A stretch of 64,000 nucleotides of DNA from Flavobacterium sp. (GTDB lineage: Bacteria; Bacteroidota; Bacteroidia; Flavobacteriales; Flavobacteriaceae). This document shows, in pieces, positions 7,382-15,061 of this stretch (its first letter is position 1; every line of letters starts with the position of its first letter). The position numbers and the translations under genes are program-made. Location of the stretch: assembly GCF_027531705.1 (NCBI RefSeq), contig NZ_JAPZSP010000004.1:124001-188000 (forward strand), in the 5' to 3' direction. Below the pieces are notes generated by a model. That model searched no databases and was not told the origin of the DNA. It saw only the letters and a list, made by a program, of their open reading frames with translations.

Positions 7382-8926
7382 TTATTCTTTAATTTCATTT
7401 CCTTCTTTATCGAAAAAATGATATTCAAGATACGTGTAAGCGTCACGAGGTATTATTTTCACCCATTTTTTATGTTCAAAAAACCATTTTGAACGTAATG
7501 ATGGAAATCCTTTTTTAAGATATGCTGCCACAAATGGATGAACATTTAATGTTACTTTCTTGTTGGCTAACAATATTCTTTCTAAATCAGAAGCTATTTT
7601 ATCTATTATCAAAATTGGAGCTTCAATTTCTCCATTTTCGTTATTAGGATCTTCTTCTCTAGTTTTTATATTTACTTCTGGTCGAACTCTTTGTCTAGTA
7701 ATTTGTACTAAACCAAATTTGCTCGGAGGCAATATTTTGTGTTTGGCTTTATCGTCGCTCATTTCTTCTCTCAAGAAATCGAACAAGACTTTTCTATTTT
7801 CTGGATTTTGCATATCGATAAAATCGATAACGATGATGCCGCCCATATCACGCAAACGTAGTTGTCTGGCGATTTCTGCTGCTGCAATCATGTTTACTTC
7901 CATGGCAGTATCTTCTTGATTGGTAGCTTTATTAGAACGGTTACCACTATTTACGTCTATTACGTGAAGAGCTTCGGTATGTTCAATAATAAGATAAGCT
8001 CCTTTACTCATTGATACTGTTTTACCAAATGAAGTTTTGATTTGTCTCTCAATATTGTATTTCTCAAAAATAGGCGTGTCTTTGGATTGATAAAACTTAA
8101 CTATTTTTTGTTTTTCAGGAGCTATTTCTGCTAAATAGTCCTTGGTTTCGTTGTACAACTCTTCGTCATCTATCTGAATACCACTAAAGGTATCGTTAAA
8201 AACGTCTCTAATAATAGAAGATGCTCTGTTTAGCTCTCCTAAAACTTTTGACGGATGATGAGCAGTTGGTAATTTTTTACACATTGCAGTCCATCTACTA
8301 AGTAGGTTCTGCAAATCTTTTTCTAATTCTACTGTGGTTTTGCCTTCGGCTACTGTTCTTACAATAACTCCAAATCCTTTTGGTTTAATTGATTGAACTA
8401 ATTTTTTTAGTCTATCTTTTTCTCCTTTTATTTCTATTTTTTGCGAAATAGAAACTCTGTCAGAGAATGGAACTAACACGATAAATCTTCCTGCAAGTGA
8501 AAGTTCTGCACTTATTCTTGGTCCTTTGGTTGATATCGGTTCTTTAACTACTTGTACTAATATAGATTGATTAGCGCAAAACACATCAGTGATTACACCA
8601 TCTTTATCAATTTCTTTTTCAAACTGAAAGGTTTTTAAAGACGCATCTTTAAGCTTACCTGAAGTTACAAGTTTTATGAATTTCAATTGAGAAGCTAAAT
8701 TGGGTCCTAAATCATGGTAATGTAAAAAGGCATCTTTTTCGTAGCCAACATTTACAAAAGCAGCATTAAGTCCCGCAACTGGTTTTCTTATTTTGGCAAT
8801 AAAAATATCGCCAACCTGAAAATTGCTTGTTTCTTCTTCTTTATGTAATTCAATTAGTTTTCCATCTTTTAATAAGGCAAAATCTACGGTTTCTGAATTA
8901 GATCTAATAATTAGTTCTTTATTCAC
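7382..8926 (-). CDS. rng: Ribonuclease E/G
   Basis: A 514-residue endoribonuclease of the RNase E/G family, which processes rRNA precursors and decays mRNA. An S1 RNA-binding domain occupies roughly residues 35-120. The two metal-binding aspartates are visible in HVIDVNSGNR (around 324) and GGIIVIDFIDMQ (around 367), 43 residues apart as in E. coli RNase E. The region after QITRQRVRP, where many homologues have the zinc-link CPxC, has no cysteine. The protein has only two cysteines elsewhere. No long C-terminal scaffold is present, so the domain content is RNase G-like. It lies downstream of HU and the small basic protein. Confidence 0.93.
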   Translation of the reverse strand: MNKELIIRSNSETVDFALLKDGKLIELHKEEETSNFQVGDIFIAKIRKPVAGLNAAFVNVGYEKDAFLHYHDLGPNLASQLKFIKLVTSGKLKDASLKTFQFEKEIDKDGVITDVFCANQSILVQVVKEPISTKGPRISAELSLAGRFIVLVPFSDRVSISQKIEIKGEKDRLKKLVQSIKPKGFGVIVRTVAEGKTTVELEKDLQNLLSRWTAMCKKLPTAHHPSKVLGELNRASSIIRDVFNDTFSGIQIDDEELYNETKDYLAEIAPEKQKIVKFYQSKDTPIFEKYNIERQIKTSFGKTVSMSKGAYLIIEHTEALHVIDVNSGNRSNKATNQEDTAMEVNMIAAAEIARQLRLRDMGGIIVIDFIDMQNPENRKVLFDFLREEMSDDKAKHKILPPSKFGLVQITRQRVRPEVNIKTREEDPNNENGEIEAPILIIDKIASDLERILLANKKVTLNVHPFVAAYLKKGFPSLRSKWFFEHKKWVKIIPRDAYTYLEYHFFDKEGNEIKE

Positions 8927-8949
8927 GCTGTAAATTTTTATCCGAACTC

Positions 8950-8990
8950 TTAATTTTGGAATTTGGAATTTGAGATTTGGAATTTCTAAA
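8950..8990 (+). repeat. Reiterated TTTGGAATT words
   Basis: The gap upstream of rng holds TTTGGAATT-type words three times in about 35 bp. The same words recur, partly inverted, at 18873-18935. This is one of several intergenic word families in this window. Confidence 0.55.
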
Positions 8991-9066
8991 TCAAAAATTC
9001 TTATTCCTAAATCAACAATAGGGATGGATTAAACAATTTTAACAGGTACTTTACCCGAAGAAAATT

Positions 9067-9127
9067 AGTTAGCAGTAGCAGTTTTCAGTTAACAGACTGC
9101 TTACTGTGACTGAATACTGTTTACTAA
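9067..9127 (+). repeat. CAGT-word intergenic element
   Basis: Clustered CAGT and ACTG words (CAGTAGCAGTTTTCAGT, then ACTGTGACTGAATACTG) form an imperfect inverted repeat in the rng/small-protein gap. Related copies lie at 35303-35338 and 47795-47842. Confidence 0.5.
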
Positions 9128-9155
9128 GTTTCGTTTTCAATGAACGTTTAAAAAG

Positions 9156-9182
9156 AAAAAAGTAGTTTAGAACTACTTTTTC
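9156..9182 (-). terminator. Terminator overlapping the small basic protein stop
   Basis: AGTAGTT (9161-9167) pairs with AACTACT (9171-9177), and the stem extends through A5/T5 flanks. On the minus strand it starts at the last codons of the 30-residue gene and runs into a T-run, so the stop codon is inside the hairpin. Confidence 0.65.
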
Positions 9183-9265
9183 TTTTTGTGACGGTTAGCT
9201 CTCGCTCTTTTTTTACGTTTGTGCGTTGCTACCTTATGTCTTTTTCTTTTTTTACCACTTGGCAT
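9173..9265 (-). CDS. 30-residue highly basic protein, probably ribosome-associated
   Basis: ATG at 9265 opens a 30-codon frame starting MPSGKKRKRHKVATH and ending RANRHKKKK. About two thirds of the residues are Lys, Arg or His. The composition resembles very small ribosomal proteins such as Thx or bL36-class proteins. As I recall, an almost identical protein sits next to HU and rng in other Flavobacteriia. I infer binding to rRNA, possibly as a Bacteroidota-specific ribosomal protein, but the sequence alone cannot prove this. It lies between hup and rng on the same strand and has its own hairpin at the stop codon. The gene is easily missed because of its size. Confidence 0.75.
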   Translation of the reverse strand: MPSGKKRKRHKVATHKRKKRARANRHKKKK

Positions 9266-9294
9266 GTTCGGTGATTTTAGTGATTATTACTATG

Positions 9295-9585
9295 TTATTT
9301 TGCTTCGTTGTTTGTTTTTACTCCTTCTACAAACACTTTAGCTGGTTTGAATGCAGGAATATTGTGAGCAGGAATTTTGATAGTAGTATTTTTAGAAATA
9401 TTTCTACCTGTTTTTTCCGCTCTAGTTTTGATAATAAAGCTACCAAATCCTCTTAAGTAAACATTATCACCTGTTTCTAAAGAAGTTTTTACTTCTTCCA
9501 TAAAAGATTCAACTGTTGCTTGAACATCTCCTTTTTCAAGACCTAATTTTTCTGAAATTTTCGCTACGATATCTGCTTTCGTCAT
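9295..9585 (-). CDS. hup: HU-family DNA-binding protein
   Basis: A 96-residue HU/IHF-type nucleoid protein. The N-terminal dimerisation helices (MTKADIVAKISEKLGL) are followed by GFGSFIIKTRAEKTGRN and the DNA-intercalating arm ending NIPAFKPAK. It bends DNA and compacts the nucleoid. A strong divergent promoter lies at 9630-9661, back to back with mutY. The small basic protein and rng follow on the same strand. Confidence 0.95.
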   Translation of the reverse strand: MTKADIVAKISEKLGLEKGDVQATVESFMEEVKTSLETGDNVYLRGFGSFIIKTRAEKTGRNISKNTTIKIPAHNIPAFKPAKVFVEGVKTNNEAK

Positions 9586-9629
9586 TTTCGTTCGTATTTA
9601 ATATTTATGTGTAATTTTTTTTGAGGTTG

Positions 9630-9661
9630 CAAATATACAAATTAAAAAAACAAATTATCAA
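9630..9661 (-). promoter_or_regulatory. Predicted promoter of hup
   Basis: On the minus strand, TTG (9661-9659) is followed after 21 bp by TATATTTG (9637-9630), a near-perfect Bacteroidota promoter. It is about 45 bp upstream of the HU start codon. Confidence 0.65.
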
Positions 9662-9694
9662 CCTAATTCATTAAAATTTAATCAACTAAACTTT

Positions 9695-9702
9695 TACTTT
9701 TG
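9695..9702 (+). promoter_or_regulatory. Predicted -7 element of mutY
   Basis: TACTTTTG matches TAnnTTTG and lies 17 bp before the mutY ATG. No TTG sits at an ideal distance upstream. Confidence 0.4.
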
Positions 9703-9719
9703 CCAATCAATTTACAAAG

Positions 9720-10757
9720 ATGCAATTTAGTAACTCATTAACGGCTTGGTATTTACAAAATAAACGCGATTTACCATGGCGAAATACAACGAATCCATAC
9801 AAAATTTGGCTGTCAGAAATCATGCTTCAACAGACGCGAGTTGCTCAAGGATTGCCCTATTTTTTGAGATTTATTGAACGTTTTCCAACTGTTTTTGATT
9901 TGGCAAATGCTTCAGAAGAAGAAGTTTTGAAACTTTGGCAAGGCTTAGGTTATTATTCGAGAGCAAGAAATTTGCATGCAACTGCCAAAATTATAGCAAA
10001 TGATTATGCTGGAAATTTTCCCAATAATTTTAAAGAATTACTAAAATTGAAAGGTGTTGGCGATTATACTGCTGCCGCAATTGCTTCTTTTTCATTCAAT
10101 GAAGTAATTCCAGTTGTTGATGGAAATGTTTATAGAGTTTTGGCGCGCTATTTTGACATAGAAACAAATATTGCGCTTCCAAAAGCTAAAAAGGAATTTT
10201 TTGAATTGGCTTCAGAATTAATTTCAAAAGAAAATCCAGCATTGTTCAATCAAGCTATAATGGAATTTGGAGCGTTACAATGTGTGCCTCAAAATCCTGA
10301 TTGCTCAAAATGTGTTTTGAATTCGAGTTGTTTGGCTTTGCAAAAAAAGAAAGTTAGCCAACTTCCTGTGAAAATTAAAACTTTAAAAATTACACATCGC
10401 TACCTTAATTATATTATAGTAGAAGATGAAGACCAAAAAACAATAATTTCGAAAAGAGATAAAAAAGGAATTTGGCATAATTTATATGAATTTCCATTAA
10501 TAGAAACCGATAATGAAGTTGATATAAAATTTATTTCTAAAAAAGTAAATGAAATTTTATTTAAAGAAAATAAAATCATTTCAATATCCGAAATTAATGA
10601 AAATGAAGTTCTTCATAAGTTATCACATCAAACATTGCATATCAAGTTTTGGAAAGTTTTAGTTGATGGAAAAATTGCAAATAGTATAAGTCTTGATGAG
10701 CTAATAAAATTTCCTTTTCCAATAGTGATTTATAATTTTATTGAAAAGCATTGGTAG
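9720..10757 (+). CDS. mutY: A/G-specific adenine DNA glycosylase
   Basis: A 345-residue MutY that removes adenine opposite 8-oxoguanine. Catalytic Glu33 (LSEIMLQQTRV) and Asp134 (VVDGNVYRV) are 101 residues apart, as in Bacillus MutY. The helix-hairpin-helix is LKGVGDYTAAA. The 4Fe-4S cluster cysteines are 188, 195, 198 and 204 (Cx6Cx2Cx5C). The C-terminal NUDIX-like domain that reads 8-oxoguanine follows from about 225. It heads the co-directional mutY-ssb-gldD-porZ-recO block. Confidence 0.96.
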   Translation: MQFSNSLTAWYLQNKRDLPWRNTTNPYKIWLSEIMLQQTRVAQGLPYFLRFIERFPTVFDLANASEEEVLKLWQGLGYYSRARNLHATAKIIANDYAGNFPNNFKELLKLKGVGDYTAAAIASFSFNEVIPVVDGNVYRVLARYFDIETNIALPKAKKEFFELASELISKENPALFNQAIMEFGALQCVPQNPDCSKCVLNSSCLALQKKKVSQLPVKIKTLKITHRYLNYIIVEDEDQKTIISKRDKKGIWHNLYEFPLIETDNEVDIKFISKKVNEILFKENKIISISEINENEVLHKLSHQTLHIKFWKVLVDGKIANSISLDELIKFPFPIVIYNFIEKHW

Positions 10758-10782
10758 ATTTCTATAAAAAATTGTATTTTTG
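10751..10782 (+). promoter_or_regulatory. Predicted internal promoter of ssb
   Basis: TTG (10751-10753), a 21-bp spacer and TATTTTTG (10775-10782) lie between mutY and ssb, 22 bp before the ssb ATG. ssb could therefore be expressed independently of mutY. Confidence 0.5.
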
Positions 10783-10804
10783 GTTTTCCTAAAATCTAAG
10801 AATT

Positions 10805-11224
10805 ATGCACGGAACGTTGAATAAAGTAATGTTGATAGGCCATTTGGGCGATGATATAAAGATGCACTATTTTGAAGGAGGCAATTGTATAGGTCGTTTC
10901 CCGCTGGCGACTAATGAAGTTTATGTAAACAAAACTACTAACGAAAAAATCACATCTACCGAATGGCATAATCTTGTGGTAAGAAATAAAGCCGCTGAAA
11001 TATGCGAAAAATATTTATCAAAAGGCGATAAAATATATGTTGAAGGCCGAATCAAATCTCGCCAATGGCAAGCTGAGGATGGAACTACTAAATATACTAC
11101 TGAAATTCAAGTAACAGAATTTACTTTTTTAACTGTTAAAAAAGATACTGATTCTAATAAAACTCCTGAACTAAAAAACAACAATCAAGATTCACATTTG
11201 CCAGAAAATGATATGCCATATTAA
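10805..11224 (+). CDS. ssb: Single-stranded DNA-binding protein (main SSB)
   Basis: A 139-residue SSB with the OB fold over residues 1-108 (NKVMLIGHLGDD, STEWHNLVVRNKAAE, GRIKSRQWQ) and a disordered acidic tail. The tail ends PENDMPY, a variant of the DDDIPF tip that recruits repair and replication partners. This is therefore the likely housekeeping SSB, in contrast to two tail-less copies at 27.1-27.8 kb. It lies between mutY and gldD. Confidence 0.94.
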   Translation: MHGTLNKVMLIGHLGDDIKMHYFEGGNCIGRFPLATNEVYVNKTTNEKITSTEWHNLVVRNKAAEICEKYLSKGDKIYVEGRIKSRQWQAEDGTTKYTTEIQVTEFTFLTVKKDTDSNKTPELKNNNQDSHLPENDMPY

Positions 11225-11254
11225 ATCGCATTTCATGATTATTCAAAATTTATA

Positions 11255-11818
11255 ATGTTAAAACAACTCATTTCTTTTTTAGTCCTAACTATTGTCTTTT
11301 TTTCGATTTTTGGTTGCAAAGATGATGTTTTACCAAAACCATCAAGTCATTTGCGATTAGATTATCCAATAGCCGAATATGTGCATTTTGAAAACAGTTG
11401 CCCGTTTACATTTGACATGAATTCTGAAGCTGTTATCAAAGAAAAAACACCTTGTAACTTTGAGATTAATTATCCCAAAATGAAGGCTACCATTTATATA
11501 ACTTATAAGCCAATTAACAATAACTTGAAATTATTACTTCGTGATGCCCAAAAACTTACTTACGAACATGTTATAAAAGCAGACGCGATTACCGATCAAC
11601 CGTTTATGAACGAAGACAATAAAGTTTACGGAATGTTTTATCAAGTAAACGGAAATGCAGCAACAAATGCGCAATTTTATGCAACTGATAGCACAAAAAA
11701 CTTTGTAGATTGCTCGGTTTATTTTTATGCAAAACCTAATTATGATTCTATTTATCCAGCGGTAAGTTATGTGAAAAACGACATGCGCAGACTTTTAGAA
11801 TCATTAAAATGGAAGTAA
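11255..11818 (+). CDS. gldD: Gliding motility lipoprotein GldD
   Basis: A 187-residue lipoprotein with a signal peptide ending FGC (Cys21). The mature protein matches GldD in its opening (PKPSSHLRLDYP) and in ENSCPFTFDMN. In Flavobacterium johnsoniae GldD is needed for gliding and chitin use and belongs to the T9SS/gliding machinery. Its position directly after mutY-ssb supports the call. In F. johnsoniae, gldE is described next to gldD, but here only 30 bp separate ssb and gldD, so gldE is not at this locus. Confidence 0.92.
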   Translation: MLKQLISFLVLTIVFFSIFGCKDDVLPKPSSHLRLDYPIAEYVHFENSCPFTFDMNSEAVIKEKTPCNFEINYPKMKATIYITYKPINNNLKLLLRDAQKLTYEHVIKADAITDQPFMNEDNKVYGMFYQVNGNAATNAQFYATDSTKNFVDCSVYFYAKPNYDSIYPAVSYVKNDMRRLLESLKWK

Positions 11819-11875
11819 AATAGTTCTCAAAAACTTCTTCACTTATATTAAAAAGCAAAATTTTTCGTTTTACAC

Positions 11876-11883
11876 TATATTTG
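11876..11883 (+). promoter_or_regulatory. Predicted -7 element of porZ
   Basis: TATATTTG matches TAnnTTTG and lies 23 bp before the porZ ATG, in the 88-bp gap after gldD. No clear TTG is at the right distance. Confidence 0.4.
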
Positions 11884-11906
11884 TATTCCAAAATTGCATT
11901 TGCTCA

Positions 11907-14198
11907 ATGAAAAAAAATATTTTTGCTTTACTTTTTCTACTTGCTTTTTCAACTGTTTTCTCACAAAGTCAACAGTTATGGAAAGGCTACTTTTCTTATA
12001 ATGAAATTAAAGATCTTTCTGAAAGTCCAGATAAAATATATGCTGCGAGCGAAAATGCTTTGTTTACCAAAAACAATATAAATGGTGACATAAAAACCTA
12101 CAATACAATTGACGGTTTATCTGGGCAAACAATTTCGGCAATGTATCACAGTGAAACATCCAAAAAAACAATCTTTGGTTACGAAAATGGATTAATGCTT
12201 GTAAGAAACGAAATAGATGGCTCTGTTCTAAACGTAGTTGATATTATCAATAAATCAATCCCTCAAAATGTAAAAAAGGTAAATCATTTCATGGAATATC
12301 AAGGTATTCTCTATGTTTCATGCGATTTTGGAATTGTTCAATATAATTTAGCAACACTTCAATTTGGAGACACTTATTTTATTGGTAATGGTGGAAATCA
12401 AATCATTGTAAATCAAACTGCTATTTTTGAAGACAAAATATATGCAGCAACTCAAAACTTCGGGATTAGAAGTGCATCGATTTCTAATTCTAACCTTAAT
12501 GACTATAATCAATGGACAACAATGGATGGAAATGGGTGGAAAGGCATTGCAACTTTAGAAGATAAATTACTCGCCATTACTTTAAATGGAAACATTCAAA
12601 AATTTCAAAGTGGAGCATTTGTTAATCAGAATTCTGTAGCACAAAATCCAGTTGATTTTAGAGTAAATGACAATCAACTGATAGTAACTACTCAAAATCA
12701 TGCCTATGTTTACAATTCTAATTTAAGTCAGATTTTAAATATAAACAGTACTCAAATCACAGCTGAAAATAACGTTGTTTTTTCTTGCGCAACGGTAATT
12801 GACGAAAAAGTATTTATTGGAACTAGAGAAAATGGAATTTATTCTTCAAATGTAAATGATGGTCAGAATTTTGAAAATACAATGCCTTCTGGACCATACA
12901 GAAATCAAATTTTTAGGCTAACAAAAACCGATGATTATTTATGGGCAGTATATGGCGGCTTTGACGTTTCTTACAACCCATATGCATATGCCGGTGGTTT
13001 AGCTCAATTTGGTATTAGCAAATTTTCTGTAAATGAAAATTGGACATACCTACCCTATAGTGATATGTTAGGCGCAAGGGCTCTCTCAAGAATAATTGAC
13101 AATCCTAAAAACCCAAATCAATTATTTGTAAGCTCCTCATATTCAGGGCTTTTGAAATTCGAAAATGAAGTTGCCACTAATTTATATAATGCTACAAATA
13201 CCGGAACTAGTGGATTACAAGCAATACCCGGTCAAGTACCAGATGACGTTAGAGTTTTTGGATCTGAATTTGATAGTGACGGTAATTTATGGTTAACAAG
13301 TAGTTTAGTAGAAAAGCCATTAATTACACTTAAAAGTAATGGCACTTGGCAGTCATATACATTACAACCAAGAATAAATAATTATTCTGCTGTAGTAATT
13401 GATAAAAATAATACAAAATGGGTTGCTTCCTCAGAAAATGGTGTTTATGCTTTTAATGAAAAATATAATAATAAAACAATCATTGTTGAAAACAGTACTA
13501 CTAATGTTTTAGGTTCATTGAGGGTAAGAGCGTTGGCAATTGATAATAATAACAAACTTTGGATAGGAACAGGAGCAGGACTTAAAGTTGTTCAAAGTGT
13601 TGATGAATTCATTTCCAATGATGAAATAATTTCTGAACCAATAATTATCCTTGAAGATGGCTTAGCTCAAGAGCTACTTTATGAACAATTCATAAATGAT
13701 ATTTATGTTGATGGTTCAAATAATAAATGGATTGCAACAAACTCAGCAGGTGTCTTCAAGTTCTCATCTGATGGGCAAAACCAACTAGCTCATTTTACAA
13801 TTTCAAATTCACCGTTGCCTAGTAATAATGTAATGGATATCGAAATAGACATGAAAACAGGTGAAGTTTTCCTTGTAACTGATAAAGGAATGGTTTCCTA
13901 TAAAGGAGCAGCAACAGATGCAAGTGAAAATCTTGAAAACGTATATATTTATCCAAATCCTGTTCGCCCAGAATTTAACGGAACTGTGAAAATTAGCGGT
14001 TTATTAGATAAAGCAACTGTAAAAATAACTGATATTGGTGGGAACTTAGTATATGAAACCACATCTGAAGGCGGAACAATAGAATGGGATACAACAGCAT
14101 TTGGAAAATATAAAGTAGCATCTGGAGTTTATATGGTATTTATTTCTGCAAAAGATGGCATAGAAACCAAAGTGAAAAAGGTCATGATTATCCGATAA
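11907..14198 (+). CDS. porZ: PorZ-like T9SS surface protein
   Basis: A 763-residue exported protein. The signal peptide ends near residue 19-20 (STVFSQ). Two beta-propellers follow, shown by repeated blades such as IYAASENALF, KTIFGYENGL and LWIGTGAGLKVV. The C-terminal type A T9SS sorting domain (from about 680, IYPNPVRPEFNGTVKISG) ends VKKVMIIR. In Porphyromonas, PorZ is part of the attachment complex that processes T9SS cargo and adds anionic LPS. The N-terminal propeller and the position next to recO favour PorZ over a generic two-component regulator propeller protein. Confidence 0.85.
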   Translation: MKKNIFALLFLLAFSTVFSQSQQLWKGYFSYNEIKDLSESPDKIYAASENALFTKNNINGDIKTYNTIDGLSGQTISAMYHSETSKKTIFGYENGLMLVRNEIDGSVLNVVDIINKSIPQNVKKVNHFMEYQGILYVSCDFGIVQYNLATLQFGDTYFIGNGGNQIIVNQTAIFEDKIYAATQNFGIRSASISNSNLNDYNQWTTMDGNGWKGIATLEDKLLAITLNGNIQKFQSGAFVNQNSVAQNPVDFRVNDNQLIVTTQNHAYVYNSNLSQILNINSTQITAENNVVFSCATVIDEKVFIGTRENGIYSSNVNDGQNFENTMPSGPYRNQIFRLTKTDDYLWAVYGGFDVSYNPYAYAGGLAQFGISKFSVNENWTYLPYSDMLGARALSRIIDNPKNPNQLFVSSSYSGLLKFENEVATNLYNATNTGTSGLQAIPGQVPDDVRVFGSEFDSDGNLWLTSSLVEKPLITLKSNGTWQSYTLQPRINNYSAVVIDKNNTKWVASSENGVYAFNEKYNNKTIIVENSTTNVLGSLRVRALAIDNNNKLWIGTGAGLKVVQSVDEFISNDEIISEPIIILEDGLAQELLYEQFINDIYVDGSNNKWIATNSAGVFKFSSDGQNQLAHFTISNSPLPSNNVMDIEIDMKTGEVFLVTDKGMVSYKGAATDASENLENVYIYPNPVRPEFNGTVKISGLLDKATVKITDIGGNLVYETTSEGGTIEWDTTAFGKYKVASGVYMVFISAKDGIETKVKKVMIIR

Positions 14199-14226
14199 AT
14201 TCCAACAAGAAAACTTCCAAAATCTA

Positions 14227-14940
14227 ATGTTGGTAAAAACCAAAGCTATAGTAATCTCATCACTAAAATTCCAAGAAAAAAGCTTGATTGTAAAATGTTT
14301 TACACAAAGCGACGGATTAAAAAGTTACTTCGTACAAAGTGCTTATTCTGGAAAAAAATCAAATCAAAAAATTGCGTATTTTCAACCTTTAACGATTCTT
14401 GAAATTGAAGCCAATCATAAGAATAAAGGTGCTTTAGAGCATTTTAAAGAAATAAAACTATCCACAGCTTATCAAACCATAAATACCGATATTGTAAAAA
14501 GCACCATTGTTATTTTCTTGTCCGAAATGTTACACCATAGTATTCACGAAGAAGAAAAAAACGAAGATTTATTTACCTTTCTTGAAACGGCTTTAATTTG
14601 GTTAGACACTCACGAAGAAACATCCAATTTTCATCTAATTTTACTTTTAGAAACAACAAAATTTTTAGGCTTTTATCCTGATAATTCAGAAATAGATTTT
14701 AATTTTTTTGAAATGACCGAAGGAATTTTTTCGCCATTTCAAGGAATAAGTTGTCTATCGGAACACGAAACTTTTTTATTTAAAAAATTAATCAACTTAA
14801 AATTTGATTCAGATCAAAAAGTTTTTGCTGGAATAGAACGCCAAATCCTTCTAAAAATTTTATTAGATTACTATTCCATTCACCTTGACGGATTCAAAAA
14901 ACCAAAATCTTTAGACGTTTTAAAGGAAGTTTTTTCTTAA
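14227..14940 (+). CDS. recO: DNA repair protein RecO
   Basis: A 237-residue RecO with an N-terminal OB fold (KTKAIVISSLKFQEKSLIVKCFT) and an all-helical C-terminal domain. RecO anneals single strands and loads RecA onto SSB-coated gaps together with RecR. It starts 28 bp after porZ and is probably cotranscribed with it. Its ssb partner lies three genes upstream. Confidence 0.9.
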   Translation: MLVKTKAIVISSLKFQEKSLIVKCFTQSDGLKSYFVQSAYSGKKSNQKIAYFQPLTILEIEANHKNKGALEHFKEIKLSTAYQTINTDIVKSTIVIFLSEMLHHSIHEEEKNEDLFTFLETALIWLDTHEETSNFHLILLLETTKFLGFYPDNSEIDFNFFEMTEGIFSPFQGISCLSEHETFLFKKLINLKFDSDQKVFAGIERQILLKILLDYYSIHLDGFKKPKSLDVLKEVFS

Positions 14941-14983
14941 AAAGATAAAAAATCATAATTCTTTCTAAATTTTCGGCAAAAGT

Positions 14984-15019
14984 CTATTCTCTTTTATCTA
15001 TTTTCTATTCTCTTTTATC
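14984..15019 (+). repeat. 15-bp direct repeat upstream of ileS
   Basis: CTATTCTCTTTTATC occurs at 14984-14998 and 15005-15019 with a 21-bp period, in the gap between recO and ileS. No T-box or other recognisable RNA regulator is visible around it. Confidence 0.6.
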
Positions 15020-15061
15020 AAAATTCATTACTTTCGCAAACTGATTTAAGAATACGACAAA

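Noticed and set aside
9226..9456. 76-codon plus-strand ORF over the small basic gene and HU
   Set aside because: It is the antisense shadow of two real genes on the minus strand and is hydrophobic and Cys/Phe-rich by codon complementarity.
14941..15061. Possible T-box or other riboswitch upstream of ileS
   Set aside because: The gap is short, has no T-box core motif or stem-I like structure, and contains only a 15-bp direct repeat.
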